Positions 1-8,838 of a stretch of 64,000 nucleotides of DNA are shown here, in pieces; within the stretch, counting starts at the first letter, position 1; each line of letters begins with the position of its first letter. The notes beneath the pieces are model-generated. The model was given only the letters and a program-made list of their open reading frames with translations. It was not told the DNA's origin and searched no databases. Made by a program: the position numbers and the translations under genes. The DNA is from Colletes latitarsis (lineage: Eukaryota; Arthropoda; Insecta; Hymenoptera; Colletidae): assembly GCF_051014445.1 (NCBI RefSeq), contig NW_027488366.1, positions 27,794,001-27,858,000 of the forward strand, in the 5' to 3' direction.

Positions 1-2
1 GG

Positions 3-2375
3 ACGTTGCACTGTAACGTCCTCGAATCGCTGGACACGGCGATTCGCAAGTTTTGGGAAGTCGAAGAACTCCCTTCGACCTCGGTACACACCAAGGCGGA
101 GGAGGAGTGTGAAATGCACTTCCAAAAAACCGTCGCTCGAGATGCGACAGGACGGTTTGTCGTCCGATTGCCTTTTTCTTACCCGAGACCGGACGAAGCG
201 TTAGGAAACTCCTATCAAATCGCTCTCTCCGCCCTTGGGAGGTTGAGGAAAAAATTGGACACCGACCAGACCCTCGTAAGAGAATATACGACGTTTCTCG
301 AGGAATATGAGGAGCTGGGTCATATGACTCGCATAGAGCCTATTGACGAGACCAGACTCTATATTCCGCATCGAGCGATCATACGCACCGAGAGTGCAAC
401 GACTAAATTAAGAGTCGTATTTAACGCGACAAGCCGAACTACCGGCGGTCGTTCATTAAATGACATCCTACACGTAGGTCCAAAATTGCAGAACGATATC
501 ACGTCAGTCTTGACCCGATGGCGTCTGTATGAATACGTGTTGGTGGCTGACATTGAGAAAATGTTCCGACAGATTCTCGTCGCCCCGCAGGATCGTCGTT
601 TTCAATGCATCCTATGGCGCACACCCGAAAACGAACAGCTCAATGCGTTCGAATTAAATACCGTAACGTACGGTACGGCGTGTGCACCATACCTGTCGAT
701 GCGAACCCTCCTTGAGTTAAAAAATCAGGACGGGCACAGGTACCCCCTTGCCGCCCCGATTCTCGAGCAGGACATTTATGTAGACGACGTTTTTATGGGA
801 GCACCCGATACGTCTTTGTTGGAGAAAATTCGCAACCAAGTTTGCGAGCTCCTACAAAGAGGTGGGTTTAAGCTGCGAAAATGGGCAGGAAATTCGCCAT
901 TGTTATTGCGAAATATCCCCCAAAGCGCTCACTCCCACGCCGTCGACCTTACCTTGTTCGATGACAGCGAATTAAAGGTATTAGGTTTACGCTGGATACC
1001 GTCCGGCGATTATTTTTATTTCAATCTGCAACGGTTTCAGCCGTCTGCCTTGCCGATGACAAAACGGAATTTGTTTTCGGAGATTGCTAAGTTGTTCGAT
1101 CTGCTCGGCTGGTTATCACCAGTCGTGATTCGCGCAAAGATTCTGATGCAATCCCAATGGCTGGAAAAAATCCAGTGGGATGATCAAATCTCAGCGAATA
1201 CGCTCAATACGTGGAATACGTTTTGCGTGGATTGGAGCAGCTTAAATAAGCTAAAAATCCCCAGATGGATTAATTATGGAGCCGACACAATTTCCGTGGA
1301 AATTCATGGATTTTGTGACGCTTCGCTCGCAGCCTACTTAGCGGTCACTTACTTACGAGTGACCACAATGAGCAATGTCACCTCCTCGACATTGATAATG
1401 GCAAAAACGCGAGTGGCTCCAATTAAAACGCAGTCAATTCCTGTACTGGAATTGAACGGCGCCGTGCTGCTCGCCGAGCTTATTGTGCACGTGGAGAAGT
1501 CACTTTCATTGAAGGTCGACAGAATAATCTGCTGGACAGATTCCACGATCGCATTGGCATGGTTGAGAAAGCACGCCTCCACATGGAAGGTTTTAATCGC
1601 CAACCGTGTGTCAAAGGTCCAAACGTTACTTCCGAATGCTGAATGGAGGCACGTTCCCACCCGCTTCAATCCCGCGGATCTGAATTCGCGCGGAGTGGAA
1701 GCTGCGGAACTCCTTCAATCTAAGCTGTGGATTTCAGGACCAAGTTGGCTAACGGAATCGAAAGATTGTTGGCCGAAAACGCCTTCGTCCATCGAGACCG
1801 AAGAAGGGAAGCGCAAAGTGCACGCCCACGTAGCAATTCCGGAGAAAGAATGGGAATTTGTATTTCGATTCTCGACCTGGAATAAGCTACTTCGCGTAAC
1901 CGCATACTGTCTCCGACTGAGGGGACCGATGCAAGGTGAGCGAAGGTCGTATGATGCGAAGATCGTTGACGCGTCTGAGATGCAGCTCGCAAGCGAGAGA
2001 ATTGTCCGCTACATCCAGCGCACGCATTTTGCAAAGGAGTACCGGTGTTTGAAAAACCACCGAAAAATCCCAGCAAAATCAACATTAAAAAGTCTGAACC
2101 CTTTTCTCGATGACAAAGATGTCTTGAGAGTCGGAGGCAGACTGGAAAATACAACACTGTCATGGGAAACCAAGCACCCCATAATTTTGCCGAAACATCA
2201 CGTTTCTACGATGATAATTCGGCAGTGCCACATTGACACGTTGCACGGGGGATTGCAGTTGACCATGTACACAGTAAGACAAAGATTTTGGATTCTCGGC
2301 TGTCGAAATGCAGCGCGAACGGTAATCCATGGATTCATGCGATGCGTTAGATGGAGGGTAAAAACCTCCACGTAA
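3..2375 (+). CDS. pol: BEL/Pao pol, RT-RNase H part, ending at a premature stop (partial at 5' edge)
   Basis: The frame is open from the window edge, so the true start lies upstream; the first in-window codons are internal. Residues are counted from position 6. The first ~110 are the linker after the protease. RT follows, with FNATSR near 139 and catalytic YVDD at 258-261. RNase H follows with its four acidic residues visible: D438 (FCDAS), E482 (LELNGA), D512 (WTDS) and D558 (NPADLNSRG). The end carries the integrase zinc region with its histidines (CHIDTLHGG) and a Cys at 780. Residue 783, where the family normally has the last zinc ligand Cys, is Trp (TGG at 2352-2354). A TAA at 2373-2375 then stops translation in frame with the integrase core. 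RT and RNase H would copy the element RNA into DNA in cytoplasmic particles. Confidence 0.93.
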   Translation, partial: TLHCNVLESLDTAIRKFWEVEELPSTSVHTKAEEECEMHFQKTVARDATGRFVVRLPFSYPRPDEALGNSYQIALSALGRLRKKLDTDQTLVREYTTFLEEYEELGHMTRIEPIDETRLYIPHRAIIRTESATTKLRVVFNATSRTTGGRSLNDILHVGPKLQNDITSVLTRWRLYEYVLVADIEKMFRQILVAPQDRRFQCILWRTPENEQLNAFELNTVTYGTACAPYLSMRTLLELKNQDGHRYPLAAPILEQDIYVDDVFMGAPDTSLLEKIRNQVCELLQRGGFKLRKWAGNSPLLLRNIPQSAHSHAVDLTLFDDSELKVLGLRWIPSGDYFYFNLQRFQPSALPMTKRNLFSEIAKLFDLLGWLSPVVIRAKILMQSQWLEKIQWDDQISANTLNTWNTFCVDWSSLNKLKIPRWINYGADTISVEIHGFCDASLAAYLAVTYLRVTTMSNVTSSTLIMAKTRVAPIKTQSIPVLELNGAVLLAELIVHVEKSLSLKVDRIICWTDSTIALAWLRKHASTWKVLIANRVSKVQTLLPNAEWRHVPTRFNPADLNSRGVEAAELLQSKLWISGPSWLTESKDCWPKTPSSIETEEGKRKVHAHVAIPEKEWEFVFRFSTWNKLLRVTAYCLRLRGPMQGERRSYDAKIVDASEMQLASERIVRYIQRTHFAKEYRCLKNHRKIPAKSTLKSLNPFLDDKDVLRVGGRLENTTLSWETKHPIILPKHHVSTMIIRQCHIDTLHGGLQLTMYTVRQRFWILGCRNAARTVIHGFMRCVRWRVKTST

Positions 2376-2378
2376 ATC

Positions 2379-3368
2379 ATGCAGGATTTAATACCTGAGC
2401 GTTGCCGCGAGGCGAGAGCATTTTCGAACTGCGGAGTGGATTATGCGGGACCTTTTCTTGTCCGCGACTCCGCCGGTCGAGGAAAAACCGCCCACAAAGC
2501 GTACATAGCAGTTTTTGTCTGTTACGCGACACGGGCCATCCACATCGAACTCGTCCACGATTATACGACGAGTGCCTTTTTGGCAGCATTAGATCGATTC
2601 ATTGCACGAAGGGGAGTTCCGTCCTGCATTTTCAGTGACAATGGAACGAACTTTGTCGGGGCAGATCGAGAATTACGCGAAAATTTCGAAGCAGTGTACA
2701 ACACGCAAGAAATGCGTAATAAATGCAGTCAAAAAGGAATTAGATGGAAATTTAACCCACCGAGTGCACCGCACTTCGGTGGCATGCAAGAGGCCGGTGT
2801 GAAATCGGTGAAATTTCACCTGAAGCGGACTCTGGGCGAATTCACTCCCACAAGCGAAGAGTTACAAACATTGCTTTGTAAAATCGAAGCGAGTTTAAAC
2901 TCGCGACCGATTGCCGCTTTGAGTGATAGCCCGGACGATTACGCGCCGCTCACACCGGGGCATTTCTTAGTCGGAAGTCCGCTGAACGCGCTTCCGACAC
3001 AATCAGTGGAAACTGAAAAACTCTCCCGTTTGACACGATGGAGGGCGATTCAAAAATTCCACGAACAAATCTGGAGGCATTGGACACGTGATTATCTCAC
3101 GCACCTCCAGAATCGTTATAAGTGGCGTACAGCCCAAAAAACATTAAAACTAAACGACTTAGTTTTAGTGCAAAATCCTCTCCTCCCCCCGAATCAATGG
3201 GAAATGGGACGAGTAGAGGAGGTATTCACCGGCAGGGATGGAAATGCACGTGTTGTTAAAATACGCACGGAAAAATCCATTTTTACGCGACCTATTACGC
3301 GGTTGTGTAAGCTGCCTGTGGAAGAAACCGAGTCGGCAACGGTTAGCGACGCCGACGAGGTCACATAA
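2379..3368 (+). pseudogene. pol: BEL/Pao integrase core, cut off from pol by an in-frame stop
   Basis: This is the continuation of the same frame after the TAA at 2373-2375. The ATG at 2379 is internal to the polyprotein and not a natural start. Counting from it, the DDE triad is D21 (VDYAGP), D87 (IFSDNGTNF) and E138 (FGGMQEAGVKS), all intact. A C-terminal segment with NDLVLVQNP and WEMGRVEEVF matches the small beta-barrel DNA-binding domain of BEL integrases. The ORF closes with TAA at 3366-3368. Integrase would join element cDNA ends to target DNA, making the 5-bp duplication seen at the related LTRs (CACAT). One stop codon and the lost zinc ligand just upstream are the only clear lesions, so inactivation looks recent. 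Confidence 0.85.
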
Positions 3369-3403
3369 AAACCATAACATCCAACGGCCGAAAGTGATCG
3401 AAA

Positions 3404-3449
3404 GGTGAGAAACGACCGTTTCTAGAAATAAACGGTGTTGATTCTCACC
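3404..3449 (+). other. Two-part inverted repeat (stem-loop) between pol and ORF3 of the BEL element
   Basis: GGTGAGAA at 3404-3411 pairs perfectly with TTCTCACC at 3442-3449. Inside it CCGTTT pairs with AAACGG around an 8-nt loop (CTAGAAAT). It lies in the ~240-bp non-coding gap between the pol stop and ORF3. A role in RNA processing or in expression of ORF3 is only a guess; the gap holds nothing else I recognise. Confidence 0.5.
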
Positions 3450-3607
3450 TGACCGTTGTCACTGAAAGTTCAAACGGATTAGTGGGGGTTACGAATCCAC
3501 CAATCTGAGTTGGATTATTGGTAGGGCGTAACGAATAATCCGAGCGCCCCCGAATCGTAACGGAATTCGCGGAATCGAAAACCGCTCAGTTCCTAAACGA
3601 CAGCATC

Positions 3608-4225
3608 ATGAGTGACACCGCGTCCAACATATCTTGCGAGAGTAGTGCGGTATCCTTTTCCGGGGACCCGGAAATCGATGAGCGATTCGGGCGCATTTTG
3701 CAGCTCGGGGAAAGGCCCATATCCCCGAGAGGCAATAAAGAGGAGCCTACCACCGTACAGGCGCCAGGAGAACCGGAGGTGACCCTCAATTTCGGGGTCG
3801 ACTCATTCAGGATTCCGGCCAGGGTTATAACGACAACCCGAAAATACCACTACCGGGCCCCCGGAGGCCAATACGTCCTCCGATGGGACAAGGACGGACA
3901 CATGCGGTCCTGTACGTGGCGGGCCGACAAACCGGAGGAATCGACCCCGCCGCCACCACCAGCAGTGCCAGGGTCGACTTTGGCTGCCCCCACCGACCGA
4001 GCTCCGCAACAAAAGCGGAAACGGAGGAAACAGGCGAAACTCGCCCCGGCCACCCCTGGACCGTCCACCAGCGGCCTGCAGCCGCAGACCCCAGCGGCCC
4101 CGGCAAAGAAAAAAAGAAGGACCTGGCAGCCGGCGTTCGGTCAGATCGCCATGGCGAAAGCCATGGCGGACCAGATGCTGACCACGTCCATGAGATTCCT
4201 TCAACAGGCTGCAGCTGGTCAATAG
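3608..4225 (+). CDS. Third ORF of the BEL element, basic protein of unknown function
   Basis: A 205-residue ORF with an ATG start, lying 240 bp after pol and ~120 bp before the 3' LTR, on the element sense strand. I do not recognise a family. Residues ~1-55 are acidic and Ser-rich. Residues ~60-105 have a compact patch (VTLNFGVDSFRIPARV, then YHYRAPGGQYVLRWDKDG). Residues ~110-170 are Pro/Ala-rich with two basic clusters (KRKRRKQ and KKKRR) that resemble nuclear localisation or RNA-binding tracts. The end is Met/Gln-rich and possibly helical. There is no signal peptide, transmembrane segment or Cys pattern, so it is not a typical envelope protein although it sits in the env position. It could be an accessory nucleic-acid-binding protein. 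Confidence 0.6.
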   Translation: MSDTASNISCESSAVSFSGDPEIDERFGRILQLGERPISPRGNKEEPTTVQAPGEPEVTLNFGVDSFRIPARVITTTRKYHYRAPGGQYVLRWDKDGHMRSCTWRADKPEESTPPPPPAVPGSTLAAPTDRAPQQKRKRRKQAKLAPATPGPSTSGLQPQTPAAPAKKKRRTWQPAFGQIAMAKAMADQMLTTSMRFLQQAAAGQ

Positions 4226-4333
4226 TAAGTACTTTTGATTTTTTACAATTAAAAGTGCGCGAGTTCTCTCTCTCCGCGTAAAAAAGTGACCGTACGGGAC
4301 TACCGCGTTCTCCGGGTATTGCACAATTCGTGC

Positions 4334-4347
4334 AAGGGGGGGCGGTA
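4334..4347 (+). promoter_or_regulatory. Polypurine tract of the BEL element
   Basis: AAGGGGGGGCGG followed by TA lies directly against the TGTT start of the 3' LTR. This is where RNase H would leave the primer for plus-strand DNA synthesis. The boundary is confirmed by the two solo LTRs at 7300 and 10077, which start at the same TGTTTAAATATG but are preceded by satellite instead. Confidence 0.8.
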
Positions 4348-4784
4348 TGTTTAAATATGTTAAAAAACTATTTAAAATCGCGTTAGTCTGAAAACATTAA
4401 ATTCTCGGCTGCGATTCCCGTATCCGTTTGTGTACGTGACACTGCGGAAGGTTAAGCGTTCGTCAGGTTCGTTGAACGTTCGGACGATTTAAAACCGCAG
4501 CCGTTTACGTGTTTTTGTACGCCGACCTCACGCGAAGATTCGCTTCGCACCGGTTTAAACGGTATCGTGACGTCAGCGTCGAGAGAGAGAACCGTATAAT
4601 ATATTGAAAAGAGATCGACAGCTGAATTCGGCAGCGCCGCATCGCGACGACAAGGCGCGACCGAGTCTTCGTCTGTCGATCCGCGACAATATTCGTAATT
4701 ATTCACGAGCCGACTGCCAACGGGAGCGGATCCCAGAAGATCTCGCTCCTCAAGTACGGACTCGCACATAATATTCGGACTTGT

Positions 4785-4792
4785 ATAAAAAA
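4785..4792 (+). promoter_or_regulatory. Probable TATA box of the BEL LTR
   Basis: TATAAAAA lies ~440 bp into the LTR, a plausible place for a U3 core promoter. The same box is in copies 2 and 3 (near 7737 and 10514). The transcription start is not visible and would be expected ~25-30 bp downstream. Confidence 0.45.
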
Positions 4793-5770
4793 GAATTCTC
4801 TCCGTTGCTGCGGTTAGATTTTCCCAGAACAATCTACCTGCGACAAAAGGGAGGTCGTAATACACGCAGCGCGTGGCGCGACCGCCTTCGCTAGGAAGGA
4901 TTGTACGTTGCAGTCGTTGCCGCGACCGCGACGTAAGGGACTCAGGGTGCACCCACCCAGAATCCCTTTAAAGCTATACGGCTTTGGAGCCTCCCAAAGG
5001 TCATACCGTTGAATCGGTACCGCCTCGTGGAGTGCTCTTCGTGCAAAGGTCGCCAAAAAACCCTCTCCAAAAACCCGTCGGTGTACGAGTCGACCGTACA
5101 CCCTACGGAGGAGTTCGGGTTCAAGGTCGCCTCACCTTCCGTCACGCCGCCTACCAAATACGGTCCCCGTGCAACACGGTCGCCGGGTAGGCTTTATAGT
5201 GCGGTTGGACCCGCGAGGGATTTTTTGCAAAGGACACTTTACTGTCACGGTCCCCGGTAGAAACGGTCGCCGTGCAGTAATTTTACAGTGTCGCAGGAAA
5301 TCACCTCGCACGACGTTCCTACGTCACCCGCACGGAGAGCGTGCTCACGGGATCCACCCATTTGGAGCTTTACGACCTCCATTTGGTGACCCGTCCGTGG
5401 CTAAGTCGCCCCCGACAGATACGAGTGAATTCTCTTCTGTTCAGGGCAAACGTATCGCTGATAGTTTCAATAAATAATTATCAGCGTACAAGTACAAATT
5501 TACAGTCCACTGATTCACGTTGAACGACAGCCGATTCCCCCCTCCCAGCGCACAGCTAGCCGCTAGGAGAGCGAGGCGAACAGCTGACGAGCGTGTTTAC
5601 GATACGTGTACGCACGTATTTAATCTGAACAAACCTTTGTTACAGCAACCAAGGTCCATCCCAACCGGGGCAACGCCGGTGAATCTCCATCCCCGGCTGG
5701 ATTATAAAATAATTCTCGCTTTTTGTAATTTATATTTTTTTTATTTTTTTCATTTTTTTTGTTAAAATTA

Positions 5771-5776
5771 AATAAA
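5771..5776 (+). terminator. Probable polyadenylation signal in the BEL LTR
   Basis: AATAAA sits ~110 bp before the LTR end. An alternative AATAAA is at 5469-5474. Which one is used cannot be decided from sequence; using the later one gives a long R region. Confidence 0.35.
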
Positions 5777-6708
5777 AGGCTTGTCGCAAAGCGCCAAGCG
5801 AAAATTACAAAATAAAAAACTTATCAATCACTCTCCCTAGTATTTCCCTCGTCCGGACCCCGGTTAGAACCCTTAGTTTCTAACACACATACTTGTTGAA
5901 CTGATCCTGGGTTTTTTCTGGTTTGGATCACGTAGTAAAGTGGTACCACACTAAAACAGTCAATTAAACCTGGTTTCGATCAATATTTTAGAGGATAACG
6001 CAAGTTAGGTCTGGGATAGGTCTGGGATTTGCCCTCATCAGACTCATACTTTCGCATACTTCACATACTTGTTGAACAGATCCTGGGTTTTTTCTGGTTT
6101 GGATCACGTAGTAATGTGGTACCACACTGAAACTGTCGATTAAACTTGATTTCGATCAATATTTTTGAGGACAACGCATGTTAGGTCTAGGTTAGGCCTG
6201 GGATTTGCCCTCATCAGGGTCATACTTTCGCAGTTTTAACATACACGTTGACCTGATCGAGGGTTTTTTCCGCTTTGGATCACGTAGTAAAGTGGTACCA
6301 CACTGAAGCAGTCCATTAAACCCGGTTTGGATCAATATTTTAGAGGACAACGCATGTTAGGTTTGGGTTAGGTCTAGGATTTGCCCTCATCAGGCTCATA
6401 CTTTCGCATATTTCTCATACTTCATGGGTAGATCCTGGGCTTTTTCTGGATTGCATCACGTAGTAATGAAGTACAACACTGAAACAGTCAATTAAACCTG
6501 GTTTCCATCAATATTTTAGAGGACAACGCATGTTATGTCTAGGTTAGGCCTGGGATTTGCTCTCATCAGACTCATGCTTTCGCATTTTTCACATACTTGT
6601 TGAACAGATCCTGGGTTTTTTCTGGTATGGATCACGCAGTAATGTGGTACCACCCTGAAACATTCAGTTAAACCTGGTCTTGATAAATATTTTTGAGGAT
6701 AACGCATG

Positions 6709-6730
6709 TTAGGTCTGGGTTAGGTCTAGG
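6709..6730 (+). repeat. Two adjacent telomere-like 11-mers in a satellite monomer (example)
   Basis: TTAGGTCTGGG at 6709-6719 is followed without a gap by TTAGGTCTAGG at 6720-6730. The same pair, or variants such as TTAGGTCTAGG then TTAGGCCTGGG, recurs in the matching position of most monomers across the window. TTAGG is the common insect telomere unit. From memory, 11-mers of the form TTAGGTCTGGG have been reported as telomeric repeats in some Hymenoptera. Confidence 0.7.
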
Positions 6731-6819
6731 ATTTGCCCTCATCAGGCTTATACTTTCGCACATTTCTTATACTTCATGGATAGATCCTGGGCTATTTTCT
6801 GGTTTGGATCACATAGTAA

Positions 6820-6831
6820 TGTGGTACCACA
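6820..6831. repeat. 12-bp perfect palindrome in the satellite monomer (example)
   Basis: TGTGGTACCACA is its own reverse complement and occurs at the same place in a large share of monomers. Monomers with GTAGTG in place of GTAATG extend it to 16 bp, AGTGTGGTACCACACT (example 34075-34090). Other monomer types have lost it (GAAGTACAACAC, GTGGGACCACAC), which makes it a handy marker of monomer class. Confidence 0.85.
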
Positions 6832-7299
6832 CTGAAACAGTCGATTAAACCAGGTTTCGATCAATATTCTTGAGGATAACGCATGTTAGGTCTAGGTTAG
6901 GCCTGGGATTTGCCCTCATCAAGGTCATACATCCGCAGTTTTAACATACATGTTGACCTGATCGAGGGTTTTTCCTGCTTTGGATCACGTAGCAATGTGG
7001 TACCACACTGAAGCAGTCGATTAAACCTGGTTTCGATCAATATTTTAGAGGATAACGCATGTTAGGTCTAGGTTTGCCCTGGGATTTTCACTCATCAGAC
7101 TCATACTTTCGCATATTTCTCATACTTCATGGCTAGATCCTGGGCTGTTTCTGGATTGTATCACGTAGTAATGTGGTACCACGCCGAAACAGTCAATTAA
7201 AACTGGTTTCGATCAATATTTTAGAGGATAACGCAAGTTAGGTCTGGGATAGGTCTGGGATTCGCCCTCATCAGGCTCATACTTTCGCGTTTTTCACAT

Positions 7300-8838
7300 T
7301 GTTTAAATATGTTAAAAAACTATTTAAAATCGCGTTAGTCTGAAAACATTAAATTCTCGGCTGCGATTCCCGTATCCGTTTGTGTACGTGACACTGCGGA
7401 AGGTTAAGCGTTCGTCAGGTTCGTTGAACGTTCGGACGATTTAAAACCGCAGCCGTTTACGTGTTTTTGTACGCCGACCTCACGCGAAGATTCGCTTCGC
7501 ACCGGTTTAAACGGTATCGTGACGTCAGCGTCGAGAGAGAGAACCGTATAATATATTGAAAAGAGATCGACAGCTGAATTCGGCAGCGCCGCATCGCGAC
7601 GACAAGGCGCGACCGAGTCTTCGTCTGTCGATCCGCGACAATATTCGTAATTATTCACGAGCCGACTGCCAACGGGAGCGGATCCCAGAAGATCTCGCTC
7701 CTCAAGTACGGACTCGCACATAATATTCGGACTTGTATAAAAAAGAATTCTCTCCGTTGCTGCGGTTAGAGTTTCCCAGAACAATCTACCTGCGACAAAA
7801 GGGAGGTCGTAATACACGCAGCGCGTGGCGCGACCGCCTTCGCTAGGAAGGATTGTACGTTGCAGTCGTTGCCGCGACCGCGACGTAAGGGACTCAGGGT
7901 GCACCCACCCAGAATCCCTTTAAAGCTATACGGCTTTGGAGCCTCCCAAAGGTCATACCGTTGAATCGGTACCGCCTCGTGGAGTGCTCTTCGTGCAAAG
8001 GTCGCCAAAAAACCCTCTCCAAAAACCCGTCGGTGTACGAGTCGACCGTACACCCTACGGAGGAGTTCGGGTTCAAGGTCGCCTCACCTTCCGTCACGCC
8101 GCCTACCAAATACGGTCCCCGTGCAACACGGTCGCCGGGTAGGCTTTATAGTGCGGTTGGACCCGCGAGGGATTTTTTGCAAAGGACACTTTACTGTCAC
8201 GGTCCCCGGTAGAAACGGTCGCCGTGCAGTAATTTTACAGTGTCGCAGGAAATCACCTCGCACGACGTTCCTACGTCACCCGCACGGAGAGCGTGCTCAC
8301 GGGATCCACCCATTTGGAGCTTTACGACCTCCATTTGGTGACCCGTCCGTGGCTAAGTCGCCCCCGACAGATACGAGTGAATTCTCTTCTGTTCAGGGCA
8401 AACGTATCGCTGATAGTTTCAATAAATAATTATCAGCGTACAAGTACAAATTTACAGTCCACTGATTCACGTTGAACGACAGCCGATTCCCCCCTCCCAG
8501 CGCACAGCTAGCCGCTAGGAGAGCGAGGCGAACAGCTGACGAGCGTGTTTACGATACGTGTACGCACGTATTTAATCTGAACAAACCTTTGTTACAGCAA
8601 CCAAGGTCCAACCCAACCGGGGCAACGCCGGTGAATCTCCACCCCCGGCAACATTATAAAATAATTCTCGCTTTTTGTAATTTATATTTTTTTTATTTTT
8701 TTCATTTTTTTTTGTTAAAATTAAATAAAAGGCTTGTCGCAAAGCGCCAAGCGAAAATTACAAAATAAAAAACTTATCAATCAGTCTCCAAAGTATTTCC
8801 CTCGTCCGGACCCCGGTTAGAACCCTTAGTTTCTAACA
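7300..8838 (+). repeat. Solo BEL/Pao LTR (copy 2) with CACAT flanks
   Basis: A 1,539-bp LTR with TGTT...AACA ends and no internal region, flanked by CACAT at 7295-7299 and 8839-8843. CACAT is present once in the corresponding unoccupied monomers (TTTTTCACATACTTG). It is therefore a solo LTR left by recombination between two LTRs, with the 5-bp target duplication kept. It matches copy 3 by eye throughout and is about 99% like copy 1. Confidence 0.95.

Larger units (their letters stand above)
1..5885 (+). mobile_element. BEL/Pao LTR retrotransposon, 3' part (5' end outside window)
   Basis: The visible part holds pol from the RT linker onward, a third ORF, a polypurine tract and a 3' LTR that starts TGTT and ends AACA. 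The RT motif is YVDD. The order RT, RNase H, H2C2 zinc region and DDE integrase, with the integrase phrases SDNGTNFVGA and APHFGG, is the BEL/Pao signature. Gag, most of the protease and the 5' LTR lie left of the window. The right flank is 176-bp satellite starting CACAT, so the element sits inside the satellite. The integrase zinc region has two lesions (a lost Cys and an in-frame stop), so this copy probably cannot transpose by itself. Confidence 0.93.
4348..5885 (+). repeat. BEL/Pao 3' LTR (copy 1)
   Basis: A 1,538-bp LTR with perfect TGTT...AACA ends. The sequence after it is satellite starting CACAT. A likely U3 promoter has a TATA box at 4785. AATAAA signals occur at 5469 and 5771, the latter after a T-rich tract. 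Compared with copies 2 and 3 it has about nine substitutions and one T-run length change; all but one substitution lie in the last ~220 bp (5670-5850). A near-direct repeat containing ACGGTCCCCG and then ACGGTCGCCG occurs around 5159 and again around 5249. Reading frames of 60-166 codons on both strands recur in all three copies simply because the LTR is copied; I do not regard them as genes. Confidence 0.93.
5886..7299. repeat. 176-bp satellite, eight monomers between LTR copies 1 and 2
   Basis: A tandem run of ~176-bp monomers, recognised by recurring blocks: GATCCTGGG with a T-run, GGATCACGTAGTAATG, GTGGTACCAC, ACTGAAACAGTC, ATCAATATTTTAGAGGA, a TTAGG-rich stretch, CTCATCAGRCTCATACTTTCGC, then CATACTTGTTGAAC or CATACTTCATGGCT. 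The length of 1,414 bp is close to 8 x 176. After one extra monomer at its left end it is nearly identical to 8839-10076, so the two spacers share an origin. Confidence 0.95.

Noticed and set aside
3608..4225. BEL third ORF as an envelope gene
   Set aside because: No signal peptide, no hydrophobic segment and no cysteine pattern; the protein is basic and Pro-rich.
4222..4232. GTAAGT next to the ORF3 stop as a splice donor
   Set aside because: The match is short, there is no paired acceptor or evidence of an intron, and the element ends in the LTR soon after.
4452..4952. 166-codon minus-strand frame, repeated at 7404 and 10181
   Set aside because: It lies wholly within the LTR, antisense to the element, and is conserved only because the three LTRs are near-identical copies.
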